Counted from the stretch's first letter, positions 1 to 10,710 are shown. The stretch: DNA of 64,000 nt from Hymenopus coronatus (GCA_030762935.1 CM060895.1:74445001-74509000), one strand, 5' to 3'. Made by a program: numbers and translations. Notes: generated by a model from the sequence alone, not told the origin.

Positions 1-32
1 TTATCATACGGGAATTTGAAACTCCTGGCCAC

Positions 33-63
<31 letters not shown>

Positions 64-192
64 CAAGTAATAAAGATAATTTCTGATAATGTTTATTTCG
101 ACTAGCCTGAAGAAGATAGAGGAAAAAACTTTTAACAATACTTTTGCAGAAATATGGAGTAAAAGTCATGTGAAAGGAACACATCAGATTTT
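1..192 (+). mobile_element. HINE-like repeat, 3' part, cut by window edge
   Basis: The segment starts in the family's CATACGGGAATTTG region and runs to the family 3' end (AAGTCATGTG, then ACACATCAGA, then T's). A run of about 27 A's at 37-63 replaces roughly 100 bp of interior found in other copies, so the copy carries a deletion or an A-tract expansion. It has no coding capacity. Confidence 0.75.
37..63. repeat. poly-A tract
   Basis: A run of 27 A's within a HINE-like copy. It is interior, so it does not look like a retrotransposon tail. Confidence 0.9.
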
Positions 193-197
193 CTTAG

Positions 198-1030
198 AGC
201 ACCATTTATGTTATAATAAAAGTAATTCATATTCTTTCTCTGCGTTATCAAACAATAAAAACTTAATGCTGTTTGCACTCCAATATTTATCCATCTAAGA
301 TGTATATGCTTCTTAACACGCCATTCCTTGGTTCCACTCAGAATGACAACATTAAGCACTTCTAGTCAGGTATACGTTTTAATGATTCTTTTATCTATAA
401 ACCTGCCATGAATACACTGTAGTGATGTGCTTTGGTACCAGTCAAAAGTTTGTCAACAAAGAACTGTATACTTATAATTTTCATTGCAAACTTTAAAAAA
501 AAATGGAAATATAGAGATCTCCATGCTCACAATATTTTGCGTCCGTACAAGAGAAAAGGGATGTAAGCTTTCCTTGGTTCTTTTTCCCTCACTTCCGTCC
601 CAAGGAATTTCTCTTTTCTTTTGCCACCGCTAGAGTGCAGCTTGAGCCTGCGCCTGAATAATAAATACTGTCAGGAAGATCAGCCCCTGTATTTGCTTTG
701 ATCTAATTAATTCATTAATTATTTCTTTTATCGCACTTGGTGTTCTGTTCAATCCTGCGCTATCAACTACGTCTTAGTCTGTTTCTTGCTAAGAAAACAT
801 AATGCAGGTTTGAAACATTTCCTAACCTCAAAGTTAGCCAGGATAGCAATGGAGTAATCAAACTCAGCAGTATTGCCAAAGGCAAATGCAAAGAATTAAT
901 TTCCCTAGAATTCTCACCACCGTCCTTTTTCGTTCTCTTTTTATAGGGATGGGAGTGATAATATTATATCTGACAGGTTCATGATTAACTTTAACAAATT
1001 TATAGCCCTGATTTATCTGTGTTAATTTAA
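198..1030. other. unassigned AT-rich DNA
   Basis: No repeat family shared with the rest of the window and no convincing exon were seen. A pyrimidine-rich stretch (about 560-625) and several short frames are present, none with a recognisable domain. Confidence 0.5.
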
Positions 1031-1034
1031 GGAA

Positions 1035-1073
<39 letters not shown>
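1035..1073. repeat. (AAT)n microsatellite
   Basis: About twelve AAT units immediately precede a LINE 3' fragment whose own tail is also (TAA)n. The tract may be the tail of an older element into which the LINE inserted. Confidence 0.9.
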
Positions 1074-1075
1074 CA

Positions 1076-1278
1076 GAAACAAAGTTCATAAATGGCAAGT
1101 TGACCACGAGGACAGACCGAAGAAAAAAACTGGAGCAATGTGGACAGACGAGAGAAAAGAAGCCCACAGCCAAAGAATGAGAGAAATATGGGCTCAAAGG
1201 AAAACAAAGAGACGTTTCTAAGTACTTTGCATAGTCCCTCATGGGCTCATTCGTGAAAAAAAAAAAAAAAAAAAAAAA

Positions 1279-1330
<52 letters not shown>

Positions 1331-1335
1331 GCAAT
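1076..1335 (+). pseudogene. non-LTR retrotransposon (LINE) 3' end with A/(TAA)n tail
   Basis: One plus-strand frame reads about 47 residues and stops at 1219-1221. Its last residues are AHSQRMREIWAQRKTKRRF, preceded by a GAMWTDER-like segment; this is the kind of basic Arg/Trp-rich C-terminus seen downstream of the reverse transcriptase in insect LINEs. About 35 nt of 3'UTR follows, then an A run and about 17 TAA units (to 1330), the usual tail of such elements. The fragment is 5'-truncated to about 250 bp, as expected from incomplete target-primed reverse transcription. The LINE assignment rests on tail structure plus this peptide; the clade is uncertain. Confidence 0.7.
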
Positions 1336-1620
1336 ATAGTTCAATAACAGAGACGCTTTTGATGTATGCAAAAGTTTAGTTTATCAATAAAACAATTTTT
1401 AAGCACCCACAATTAATTTTGGTAAAATTGGAAAATTCATTGAGAATGAACCATGTGAAGATTTGCATGTACACTTATTGATAACAACCTGCATGTCTAA
1501 AAAAAATTCAAATGGATCTTCACTGATTCACAAAAGTAGCTGAAATATTTTGAACAGCAGATTTGTGCGAGTTTCAACTCTACCCCAGTTGAGGACGGAG
1601 GCGAGAGTGAGTAAAACAGA
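1336..1620. other. unassigned AT-rich spacer
   Basis: No feature was recognised between the LINE tail and the next HINE-like copy. Confidence 0.5.
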
Positions 1621-2826
1621 TCTGATGTATTCCTTTCACATAACTTTCTCTACATGTTTGTAACAAGTTATTGTAAACAAGCTTAAGCTTCAATCTACTT
1701 CATGATATTTCGTTTAGATAAACGTTAACAGAAATAGTCTTTGTTACTGGTTTCGGTCGCGCCTGTCGAGTGTTAAACCAATCGCTTCTCACCCAGGCGG
1801 CCCGGGTTCAATCCTAAGTGACCGTATGTAGGATTTTTGGTGGAAAAAGCGGCACTCGGCGGGTTTTCTCCGGGTTCTGCGGCTTACCTCGCCACAAATT
1901 ACATCGGGTTCCATCCTCATTCCATGCATCACCATCAGTCATTGCCTACGGTGCTATAGTAGTAAAAGCGGGCGTTAAAAACTATAAAAAAAATTACTTG
2001 CTACATGGTAAGTAGAAGAGGAATAGGGCATGCTCTATGCTAAAGCTAAAGTCAAATCTTTTATAAGCTGGTTGCTATGTAATTGAAATTCGTTTCTTTT
2101 CATGGCCAAGAGTTGATGAATTCCCGTATGAGAAAAGTTTTAAATATTTGAAAACTGAAACCAATAACAGGGAATATCTCAGAAATGGGAAGATCCGTGC
2201 AAAATATGTATATTATATAAATTGTATGTTTTAACATAGGTTTTGTGTTGCAAGGTTTGGTCTTATCTCTTACGGTTTATCGGTTTTGTAAAAGTCATCC
2301 AGAATAAAGAGTTCTTCAGAGGCTGTTCCTAGAAAATTCAAGGTATACATTTTTTTGTCATGTAAACATCTCTTGAGAAGTTCTCTTTTCGTCGTGTCAC
2401 CAGTGACTACAGACACAGGCAAAGAACTTCCAGAGAAATCATACGCATCGTGATAGTTTGGCGCTGTAATATACTTGCAAGTATATTAATCAAAAGTGGT
2501 AGAGCCAGTTTTGATAAAATCAAATTTTAGGAAATTTTCCCATGTAAAGTTTAGTTTAGTTCGGGGAGATTTTCCTCAAAATCTTCATGTCGCATTTTTG
2601 GAAGATACTAAACTTAAATACCAAGTTTAGTATTTTACTGACTTTTCGTTTTTGAGTTATCGTGTTCACAGGCACACGGACACACATTCACACACATACC
2701 CGGATCGATTTCTAAACATTTTTTTTATACAAAGGACCCTAAAACGTCTATTTTCGGTGAAATCTGTTTCAAATGTAATACTTTCTCTATCTGCCATGTA
2801 CAATGTATATAGTACTAGAGAAAGCC
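1621..2826 (-). mobile_element. HINE-like repeat, near full length, interrupted by a SINE
   Basis: It begins TCTGATGT and ends at the long palindrome (CTTTCTCTAT...ACTAGAGAAAG) near 2785-2826. A tRNA-derived SINE splits it at 1755-1993. The family sequence resumes at TTACTTGCTAC (1994-2004), which repeats TTACTGGTTTC (1744-1754) as an 11-bp target-site duplication with three mismatches. A second unexplained insert lies at about 2370-2485. The internal palindrome and the CA-rich microsatellite are present. Confidence 0.85.
1755..1993 (+). mobile_element. tRNA-derived SINE, family 1
   Basis: The tRNA-like head has a box B match GGGTTCAATCC near 1804. The body carries GGGTTTTCTCCGGGTTCTGC, and the segment ends in AAAACTATAAAAAAAA. 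It is GC-rich compared with its surroundings. It sits inside a HINE-like copy with an imperfect 11-bp duplication on each side, so it is the younger insertion. Related copies are at 30640, 56222 and 61890. Confidence 0.8.
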
Positions 2827-3626
2827 GAAAGCTATTTGGGTAGCTGTGTAAACTCTTTCAGAGACCTCAGGGCACCTAACATTTATGCTGAGTGCAGAAA
2901 AAAAATAAATTCTCGTTTTCTTTTTTAATTTTTAATTTTTGGGAGCTGGATTGGGTGAACTATATGAAACTGGCTTTCATATAGAAGGCTGATGCTGTTA
3001 TCGACGCGAAAGAATTGGTGGTCCGAAATTCGCGCGGTAGAATACGCAAAGAGTAATATTTTCTCTCGGTATTCTGGTTTCAAAGGCATTAGTTGTAGTT
3101 GAGTACTGCAAGGGAACCGAAATGAATTAATTTTTACTCCACTTTTGTGGCTTTCAAAGAACCAATCTCAGCATTAACGTACTATATAATAACCCCTAAA
3201 GCATGCTGAATGTGCATGAAACACTGGAGGTTTAGTAAAACACAGCAAGCGCTCGTTTGGTGCAGTGAGTCGAGGTAAAGAGGTTGGAGGGAAACGTGAA
3301 GAAAAGGAGATTCTTCGTCGAAGTTGGTTTTGAGTGCACGGAGCGGTAAGAGGTTGGGCAACAAGCAAAGCACCATCCAACATGCAACTCGTATAGCTTT
3401 TTTACAGCTTTGGAAAGACTGTAGTTTAATTGAGGGGTGAAAGAAACTGAGGGCTGGATTGGCGTCGTTAGTATCCTTGAGGGCTCTTGCCTTTAGCGAC
3501 TTCAGTCAGGTAACTTATTGTGCTGCGCACCATACTAAACAGCGTTCGAAAGGGAATGCTAGAAGAGCAAAACTCTGTCTGTCTTTCCATTGATGAAACT
3601 ATTTTATTCACATAAAGATCTTTTTT
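2827..3626. other. unassigned DNA
   Basis: No recognised repeat. Two overlapping minus-strand frames of 64-69 codons at 3174-3383 have no domain and no splice context that persuades me. Confidence 0.4.
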
Positions 3627-4350
3627 ACTTTCTCTATATGTGCTATTTACGTATAGAGAAGCTATTGTATTGCATCCAAAATTCGTTACCGAGATTTCAC
3701 CGGCAATATATGCTTTGAGAGCCCCTGGATCCAAAAAAAAAGCATGTTTAGAAAAATGTCCGTTGTCTGTCTGTGTGTATGTGTGTATAATACCAAACTT
3801 GGTATTTAACTTGCAAATTTTTTCGAAAATTTTGATTTTCAAAAAAATGACTAACGATTTTGATTAAAATATCGTATATTAAAAATATTTACCTGACAAA
3901 TAAAATGTATATCTTGAATTTTCTGGGAATAGCCTCTGAAAAATACTTCATTCTGAATGAATTTTACGGAATTTTGCATAACTGCTAAACCTTAAGAGAT
4001 AAACAAAAACTTACCACACAAAAAATATAGAGCACGTTAAAACACACAATTTATTTTATATACAATCTTTTCGTGGAAGTGATCGTTTTTAGATATTCCT
4101 TGTTTTCGGTTTCAGCTATGTAAAACTTATATATTTCTCATACAGGAATTTGCCAACTGCTGTCCATACAAACAAAGGAACTTCAGTCATATAGCAACCA
4201 ACTTTTGACTATCACTTTAACCTACGCTGCTCCCTTATTTCCCTTATTTTAATGTTTCTCAATTAGTAAGAAGTAAATAGAAGCATAAGCTATTTAACAA
4301 TAATTTGGTGCAGAGATGTGGAAAAAGTCATGTGAATGGAACACATCAGA
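3627..4350 (+). mobile_element. HINE-like repeat, full ends
   Basis: It starts ACTTTCTCTATATG after six T's and ends ACACATCAGA before six T's. The palindromic left end, the GT microsatellite and the AATACCAAACTTGGTATT internal palindrome are all intact. It is about 0.72 kb, shorter than the longest copies because the block before TTTTCAAAAAAATG is reduced. Confidence 0.85.
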
Positions 4351-4599
4351 TTTTTTCTTTCTTCCGTCATAAAAACTGCACAGTTCCTCTGTCACTTTTC
4401 AACCAAAGAAGGAATGCACAGAGTCTTCAAGAATTGTTGAACAATTATTGTTCTTGACAACTAAATCTAATCTAACCATATATAAAACAAATATTTTAAT
4501 AAATATAAGACTACTTCTTCTTTTACTTGATTCATTACTAGCTGATTACAAGACACTGTGCGTTGATGAAATTATTGCACAATAATCTACAACAGTTTT
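4351..4599. repeat. flanking segment duplicated with the adjacent HINE-like copy (unit 1)
   Basis: This stretch contains CACTTTTCAACCAAAGAAGG and ACTAGCTGATTAC and recurs, diverged, at 5325-5530. The element plus this flank therefore forms a two-unit direct repeat (3627-4599 and 4600-5530). The flank may be a second repeat type or host DNA carried in a tandem duplication. Confidence 0.65.
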
Positions 4600-5315
4600 T
4601 CTTTCTCTAGTACATACTACGTAGAGAAGGTATTGTATTTTATAAAAAAAAAACCGATGCCGAAATTTCACTGAAATACACGATTTGTGGTTCCCTGAAT
4701 CCAAAAAGGCATTGTTAGAAGCTACCCAGCTGTGTGTGAGTCTATGTATCAGGAAACCCTAATTTTCGAAAAATTAGGGATTTTTCAAAAATAACTGTAA
4801 TGATTTTTATTAAAATACCACATATTTAAAATATTTTGATGACAAACGAAAAGAGTATCTTGAATATTTTGGAATAGCCTTCATTCTAGACGACTTTTGT
4901 ATAACTGGTAAACCGTAAGACGTAGACAGAAGCTTATAAAAAATATAGGTAAATCTCTTTAAAATACACATATGTATTACACATTTTATTAGTAAGTTAA
5001 CCCTTTCCGAGAAATTCCTGTTGCTGGTGTAAATGTTAAACTACCTAAACTTTTCTACAACGGAAGGTTATTTTTCGTTTCACATCTCTCTTGTTTTACT
5101 CCTGGTCATGCACAGAGAATCGAGTTTCTATCATATAGCAACCAGCTTTTAAAAGCTCTGACTATTGCTTTAGCCTAGTGTACACATTCCCTTATTACCC
5201 TTCTACTTACAAAGAAACAGTAATAAGAATACTCCTGCTAATGTTTACCAATTAGCATGAAGCAGGTAAACGAATAATCTTTTGTAAGGAAAGTTTGTTT
5301 GTGGAGCATACCAGG
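4600..5315 (+). mobile_element. HINE-like repeat, diverged
   Basis: It starts CTTTCTCTAGTACATACTAC and keeps the family order to about 5315. The 3' terminus is eroded and the CACATCAGA end is not seen. A 23-bp near-perfect palindrome (CCCTAATTTT-CG-AAAAATTAGGG, 4757-4779) occupies the place of the family internal palindrome. The copy forms a tandem pair with 3627-4350. Confidence 0.75.
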
Positions 5316-5530
5316 AGTTGTGAGTCTATATAAAACCTGCACAGTTTCTCTATCACTTTTCAACCAAAGAAGGAATCAGCAGTTTCTATAAGAATTGTTG
5401 TTGAGAACTAAATCTAATTAACAGTGAAATAAAACAAAGAATTTAATATTTATCCATTACTAGCTGATTGCCCGACGCTGTACGTCGTAATGAAATTATT
5501 GTACAATAATCTTTAATGAAGAAACAATAT
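5316..5530. repeat. flanking segment duplicated with the adjacent HINE-like copy (unit 2)
   Basis: This is the second copy of the 4351-4599 segment: CACTTTTCAACCAAAGAAGG, ATTACTAGCTGATTGCCCG and GAAATTATTGTACAATAATC all recur in the same order. Confidence 0.65.
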
Positions 5531-5772
5531 TGTCAGAAGAGCAGAACTGATTTGGGAAGATAAGGTCATGTATTGATGGACTCTTTACCCCAAAGCAAAT
5601 AATTGAGAAAAAGAGGTAATGTGGCAGGGCGTTATATTTGTTGTTTCTGGACTTCGAGAATACTTACATGATAAATCGTTAGAAACTGTGGCATATTCCA
5701 CATTAATATAAAATAAACTACAAATTAATATTATAAAAGCACTTTATAACCATACTGAAATATCAATAAAAA
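5531..5772. other. unassigned DNA
   Basis: Nothing recognised. Confidence 0.4.
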
Positions 5773-6640
5773 TCTTATATGTTCCATTCACATTACTTTC
5801 TCTACATCTCTGCAACACATTATTGTTAAAAAGCTTATGCCTCAATTTACTTTAGGCTAATCGAGAAAAAAATTAACAGAAATATTCCTATTACTTGTTT
5901 CCTTGTAAGTAGAAGCGAAATAAGGGAGCACCACAGGTTAATGTGATAGTCAATAGCTGGTTGCTATGTGACTGAAGTTCTTTGTCTGCACGGACAGGAG
6001 TTTACAAATTCCTATATGAGAAAAGTAAGTTATTCACAGCTGAAACCAAATTCAAGGAATATCTCAAAAACGGTCAACTCCACGAAAAAAAATGTGTATA
6101 ACATAAATTGTGTGTTTTAACGTGCTCTAATTTCTTGTGATGCAAGTTTTTATCTAAATCTTGCGGTTTAACAGTTATGCAAAATTCCGTAAATTTCATC
6201 CAGAATAAAGTAGTCTCCAGAGGCTATTCCCAGAAAATTCAAGATATACATTTCGTTTGTCAGGTAAACATCTTTAATATGTGATATTTTAATCAAAATC
6301 GTTAGAGCCATGTTTAAGAAAATCACAATTTTTGAAAAAAGTTCCATGTAAAGGGTAGTTTGGGGCGGGGGGATTTTTCTCAAAATCTTCGTGTCGCATA
6401 CCTGGAAGATTAAACTTAAATACCAAGTTTGGTATTTTACCGACTTTTTTTTTGAGTTATCGTGTTCGCAGACACACGGACATACGGACACGCACACACA
6501 CGGACCATTTTGTGAAAATGTTTTTTTTGCATATAAGGGACCCTAAAACATATATTTCCGGTGAAATCCCGGTATCGAATTTTTGGATGGAGTGCAATTC
6601 CTTCTCTATACACTATGCACATACTGCGTGTAGAGAAAGT
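5773..6640 (-). mobile_element. HINE-like repeat, full ends
   Basis: The copy runs from TCTTATATGTTCCATTCAC to the terminal palindrome (CTTCTCTATACACTATG...GTGTAGAGAAAGT) at 6600-6640 and is flanked by A's on the left. The interior has AAATACCAAGTTTGGTATTT and an ACACACGGAC microsatellite. Short frames across it are repeated in other copies simply because the DNA is repeated. Confidence 0.88.
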
Positions 6641-6654
6641 AATTATATAATTTA

Positions 6655-7005
6655 GTCTCAAAACCAACTTTGAAGTATGGTAGCGAAACATGGGTTTTAC
6701 GAGTTCACGATCGGCGACGTTTAAAGCCATCACAGATAAGACGAGATAAAACCAGAAATCAAGATGTTCGAACAGAATTCGGGAAACTAAGGTTGTTTAT
6801 GAAATATGTAGTAACCAAAATAAATGGAAAGAATATATTTTAAGAATACTTTCTTGCAGATTCTCTAAGTAAGGTTTACTATATAGACTGGACGAAACGA
6901 GGAGTCTCGAAGTACTTCGGAGAAGATGGAGTGACCAACACGAATTTGATAATTAGCCTCGTTATCACAAACCTTGTTTTGGAAGAAGAAGAGCATTATC
7001 CATAA
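6655..7005 (+). pseudogene. decayed LINE reverse-transcriptase C-terminal region (RTE/BovB-like)
   Basis: Plus-strand translation from about 6672 gives KYGSETWVLRVHDRRRL, matching the L-YGSETW-L----RL motif after the RT domain in RTE/BovB-type LINEs. It continues to RNQDVRTEFGKLRL. After a frameshift near 6818, another frame reads NKWKEYILRILSCRF, then EVLRRRWSDQHEFDN; this corresponds to the W--H--RM and GRP--RW-DQ segments of the same region. At least one frameshift and several stops show it is dead. It abuts the terminal palindrome of a HINE-like copy. Confidence 0.75.
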
Positions 7006-7269
7006 GATAATGTTGCTCTTTTCCCCATTTCAGTTAACTGGTAAATTCTCGAAGTGTGGGGTTGGAAACAAAAACATCTGTGGTTTTTGAATATCACAAG
7101 TTGTCTTGATTTTGTACTTTTGTTCAGATTGTCCAAATAGTGACCATAAGGGAATGATAAACATGGGTATGGGAAACCTTTTGAAGTTATATGGTATCTT
7201 AGAATTTTTACCATGTTCTAAGAGTCAAATTACACAAACTTGTGCCCTGGTTGATCAAGTATATACAGT
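7006..7269. other. unassigned DNA
   Basis: Nothing recognised before traces of an interrupted outer HINE-like copy begin near 7270. Confidence 0.4.
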
Positions 7270-7317
7270 GTAACTTTACTTAAGTCATATATGTTTTTTG
7301 TAGAGCTAATAGTTTTT

Positions 7318-8220
7318 ACTTTCTCTACACGTACTATGTACATATTGCATAAAGAAGGTATTGTATTCCACCCAAAAATTCGATACCGAGACTTAACCGG
7401 AAATACATGTTTTAGGACCTCCTGAATCCAAAAAGAAGGCATTTTCAGAAAAAGGTTGGCGTGTGTGTATATGTGTGCGTGTGAATGTGTGTGTGAGTGT
7501 CTGAGGACAGCATAGCTCAAAAACGAAAATACCGTTATATACCAAATTTGGTATTTAAGTTTGGTATCTTCCAAGAATGCCACACAAAGATTTTCAAGAA
7601 AATCCCACCACCCCAAACTACCCTTTACATGGAAAAATTTTCCAAAATGTTTATATTCTCAAAAATGGCTCTAACGATTTGACCAAAATACCACATATTA
7701 AACCATTTCCATTACAAATAGCATGTATATCTTGAATTTAATAACTTCTGAAGGCCTGTTTATTCTGGATAAATGTTGCTGAATTTTGCATAAATAGTAA
7801 ACCGTAAGAGGTAAGACAAAAACTTACTGCACAAAAAAAGTAGATTTCGATAAAAAAAAACCACACACACACTCACACACACAATTTATGTCATATACAT
7901 TTTTTTCATGGAGTTGACCGTTTTGGAGATATTCATTGTTAGTAGTTTCAGTTTTAAAGTATTTATACTTTTCTCATACGGGAACTTGTCAGCTCCTGAC
8001 CAGGCAAAGGAATGGATTTCAATCCCAAAGCAACCATATTTTGAAACATTTGAGTGTCAGTTTAGCCTAGTGTATTCCCTTATTTCCCTTCTACTTATAA
8101 AGAGCTAAGCAATAAAACCTTTTCTGGTAATATAGATTAACATGAAATAGAAGGATAAGTTTATAAACAATAATTTATCAAAGAGGTGTAGTGAAAGTAA
8201 TGTGAATGGAATACATCAGA
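7318..8220 (+). mobile_element. HINE-like repeat, full length, nested in another copy
   Basis: It starts ACTTTCTCTACACGTACTAT directly after GTTTTT and ends ATACATCAGA before nine T's. Sequence to the left (AAGTCATATATGTTTTTTG...GTTTTT, 7280-7317) and right (ATATTCCGTGATATAAG) together rebuild the interior of another plus-oriented copy. This insertion therefore landed in a T tract inside an older relative. It is one of the best definers of the element's termini: T-run, then ACTTTC...CAGA, then T-run. Confidence 0.9.
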
Positions 8221-8569
8221 TTTTTTTTTAATATATTCCGTGATATAAGATTCTATTTTCAGCTACTTGAACTTTTCTCAATCGGAAGACATCTTTCGTT
8301 TCGTTCTCATTTGTTTGACTCCAAGCAAGCAAACGGAATTTCAATTGTTTCATAGACGTCAGATTTAAAATATGTGATTATCGCTTTAGCCTAGTATATT
8401 TCCTTAGTTCCCTTCTACATACAAGGAAGCAAGTGATAAGATCACTTGTGCTAATGTTTATCTCGGTTAGCACAAAAGATATCTCGGTTTAGATAAAAGA
8501 ATAATCCTGCGTATGGAAAGTTTGTTTGTGGGTCAGCTAGAGAGAGTCATGTAAATTGAACACATCAGA
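8221..8569 (+). mobile_element. HINE-like repeat, 3' half of the interrupted outer copy
   Basis: This is the right-hand remainder of the copy interrupted by 7318-8220. It follows the family from ATATTCCGTG through CTTTAGCCTAGTATATTTCC to AACACATCAGA. The matching left remainder is only about 50 bp (7270-7317), so the outer copy is heavily 5'-eroded. Confidence 0.75.
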
Positions 8570-9147
8570 ATTTTTAAATGTGTGATCATAGCTTACATTA
8601 AAAGGTTAAAGTATTTATATTTAGCAGAATTTCTGTGTGCAAATATCTTCTCAATCGAAAGCAAACGTTACAGATATTTCCTCAAGATGTTTCTCCGATA
8701 TTATTTAGCATTCTCACATTTTACGTTCCCTAGCTGCTATAAATTATTCAACACATCTGTGCACTATGGAACCCTTTGAAATTCCGAACCATCTGCTTTG
8801 CATTGAAGATAAGGAATACCCGTTTATTGCAAGAGAGAATATTTTTATAGGGGCTTTGCGTTCAAAAGGAAGTACCATGTGAAGCCTTTTCGTATTCTTC
8901 ACGTTTCACTGCTCTTCTTATGTGCTTACACTTTCTTTCCACCGAAAAGTGCTCATCTAGGAACGTCAGAAATTCTGAAGGAGTCTCAAGCGATTGCTAC
9001 GTCAGCACCATGAAAACATGCTTAAATAAACTTCACGGTTAGCGGATTATTTAGCTTATTTTCATACTATCCTACAAAACGAGTTCATTTTATACAATGT
9101 TGAAACTAATATCCTTGAAAATAATGTGTTTTTAATTTCTGTAGCGC
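8570..9147. other. unassigned DNA
   Basis: A 65-codon frame (8582-8779) has no recognisable domain. No repeat seen. Confidence 0.4.
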
Positions 9148-9980
9148 GTATGTACAATGTACATGGTAGGTAATGAAGGTATTGTACTCCATTCAAAACA
9201 TATGATACACTCACATGACTTTCTCTAACTGTTCTACAAACAGACTTCTTTCAAAACCCTATTCTGTTTTCTACACCATGCTAATCGAAATAAACATTAG
9301 CAGAATGTACTTATTACTTAATTCTTTATAAGTAGAAGGAAACTAAAGGATTGCGCTATACTAATGCGTTAGCCAAATGTTTTAAAATCTATTGTGTGAT
9401 TGTCATTGATATTGACTTATTTGCTTGGCCAGGAACAGAACAAAAGAAAAACGGACACTTCCTGAGAAAAATATAAGTACTTTAAAATTGAAACCAATAA
9501 CAAGGAATATCTTGGAAACAATGAACTCTACAACAAAAATGCATATGACATAAGTTGTGTGTTTTAATGAGATAAGAGGATATTCCCAGAAAATTCAAAA
9601 TATATATTTTATTTGTGTCTTGAATAACTAATATACGGTATTTTAATCAAAATTTCTGGAGCCATTTTTGAAAAAAAAAACAACAACAAAATTTAAACTC
9701 TTTTTTCCATATAAAGGGTAATTTGGTGTGCGGAATTTTCTTGAAAATCTCTTTGTCGCATTCTTGGAAGATAATGAACTTAAATGCTAATGTTGGTATT
9801 TAACGGTCTTTTAGTTTTATAGATGTTTTCCACAGACACACACACCTTTTTCTAAAAATGCTCTTGCTTGAATTCAGGGGGTCTCAAAGCATATATTTCC
9901 GGTGAAATCTGGGTATCGAATTTTTGGGTGCAATACAATACCTTATCTATACACTATGTATATAGTACTGTAGAGAAAGT
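9148..9980 (-). mobile_element. HINE-like repeat with an extra palindromic end (foldback arrangement)
   Basis: 9148-9200 resembles the plus-oriented left end (TGTACAATGTACAT, GGTATTGTACTCCATTC). At 9201 the sequence switches to a minus-oriented copy (TATGATACACTCACATGACTTTCTCT) that runs to the terminal palindrome and GAGAAAGT at 9980. The next 30 bp (GATACCGAGATTTCACAGG) again match a plus-oriented copy. Palindromic ends therefore lie on both sides, suggesting recombination between opposed copies. Confidence 0.75.
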
Positions 9981-10039
9981 AATTAGATACCGAGATTTCA
10001 CAGGACGTTTCCCCATATTTCTGTTACGTATAACATTTT

Positions 10040-10190
10040 TGCTTAATATACAATCATATGGCGACCCAAGAAGCAGCCACAGAAAAGTAGGATGACAGAA
10101 ATTATAATGGGCACACGACCAGAACTTTGGAATCAACAGGACCATAAAGGCTAATGACCCGAGCTAGGAAGTTCGTACCGTTCGCCGTTC
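10040..10190 (+). pseudogene. possible LINE C-terminal debris
   Basis: The plus strand reads YGDPRSSHRKVG, and a frame shifted by one continues DDRNYNGHTTRTLES. This weakly resembles the GRRDPGRP-KRW-D segment near the C-terminus of RTE-type LINEs. The match is short and frameshifted. Confidence 0.3.
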
Positions 10191-10710
10191 TTTATATAGG
10201 TTGCGACCGACCGACTGGACGAATCAAAACAAGTCATTGATGTTAACGTATGGGGAAGAGGTAAACAAGCTTGTTGTAAAGTAAACAGTATTGCTTATTA
10301 GAGAGCAAAAATAACTTATGAGACTTTCGTATAAAGACACCTATTTAGATAATTAATTATGTACAACTTACAAACTATTACATGTATAAGGGTGACTCTG
10401 ATTTCTATACATGTACATTATGAAAACACCCCATCAATTATAACATGAATTGAAATATATTCAGATTCTTCTGCAGCTGTATTACTGAAAACTATATGTA
10501 CTTCTGAAGCCTTTCAAATGAAAACCTCATTCTACGTTCCGACAAACAAGATTTGTAATGCAAAAAAGTTCGCTTCACTTCGCATGATGTGATCAGGCAT
10601 ATTTGAAATATATTATTAGTTTCGCCTCAGTAACACCAAGCAAATAGCATTTTTTGGGATCTAAAAACCCTGCGTTCTTTTCATTTATAATTTTAATTTT
10701 CATCTGTATT
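10191..10710. other. unassigned DNA
   Basis: Nothing recognised. Confidence 0.4.

Noticed and set aside
1027..1371. 114-codon minus frame with poly-Ile/poly-Phe/poly-Tyr
   Set aside because: It is translation of (AAT)n and poly-A tracts.
1755..1993. Box-B-containing segments as real tRNA genes
   Set aside because: They lack a full cloverleaf and carry SINE bodies and tails; copies share the same non-tRNA core.
7318..8220. Peptides shared among HINE-like copies (e.g. IFKKIPPPQTTLYM) as a conserved protein
   Set aside because: The frame is broken at different places in every copy, and the similarity follows the DNA. I see no excess of silent changes, though a formal test was not run.
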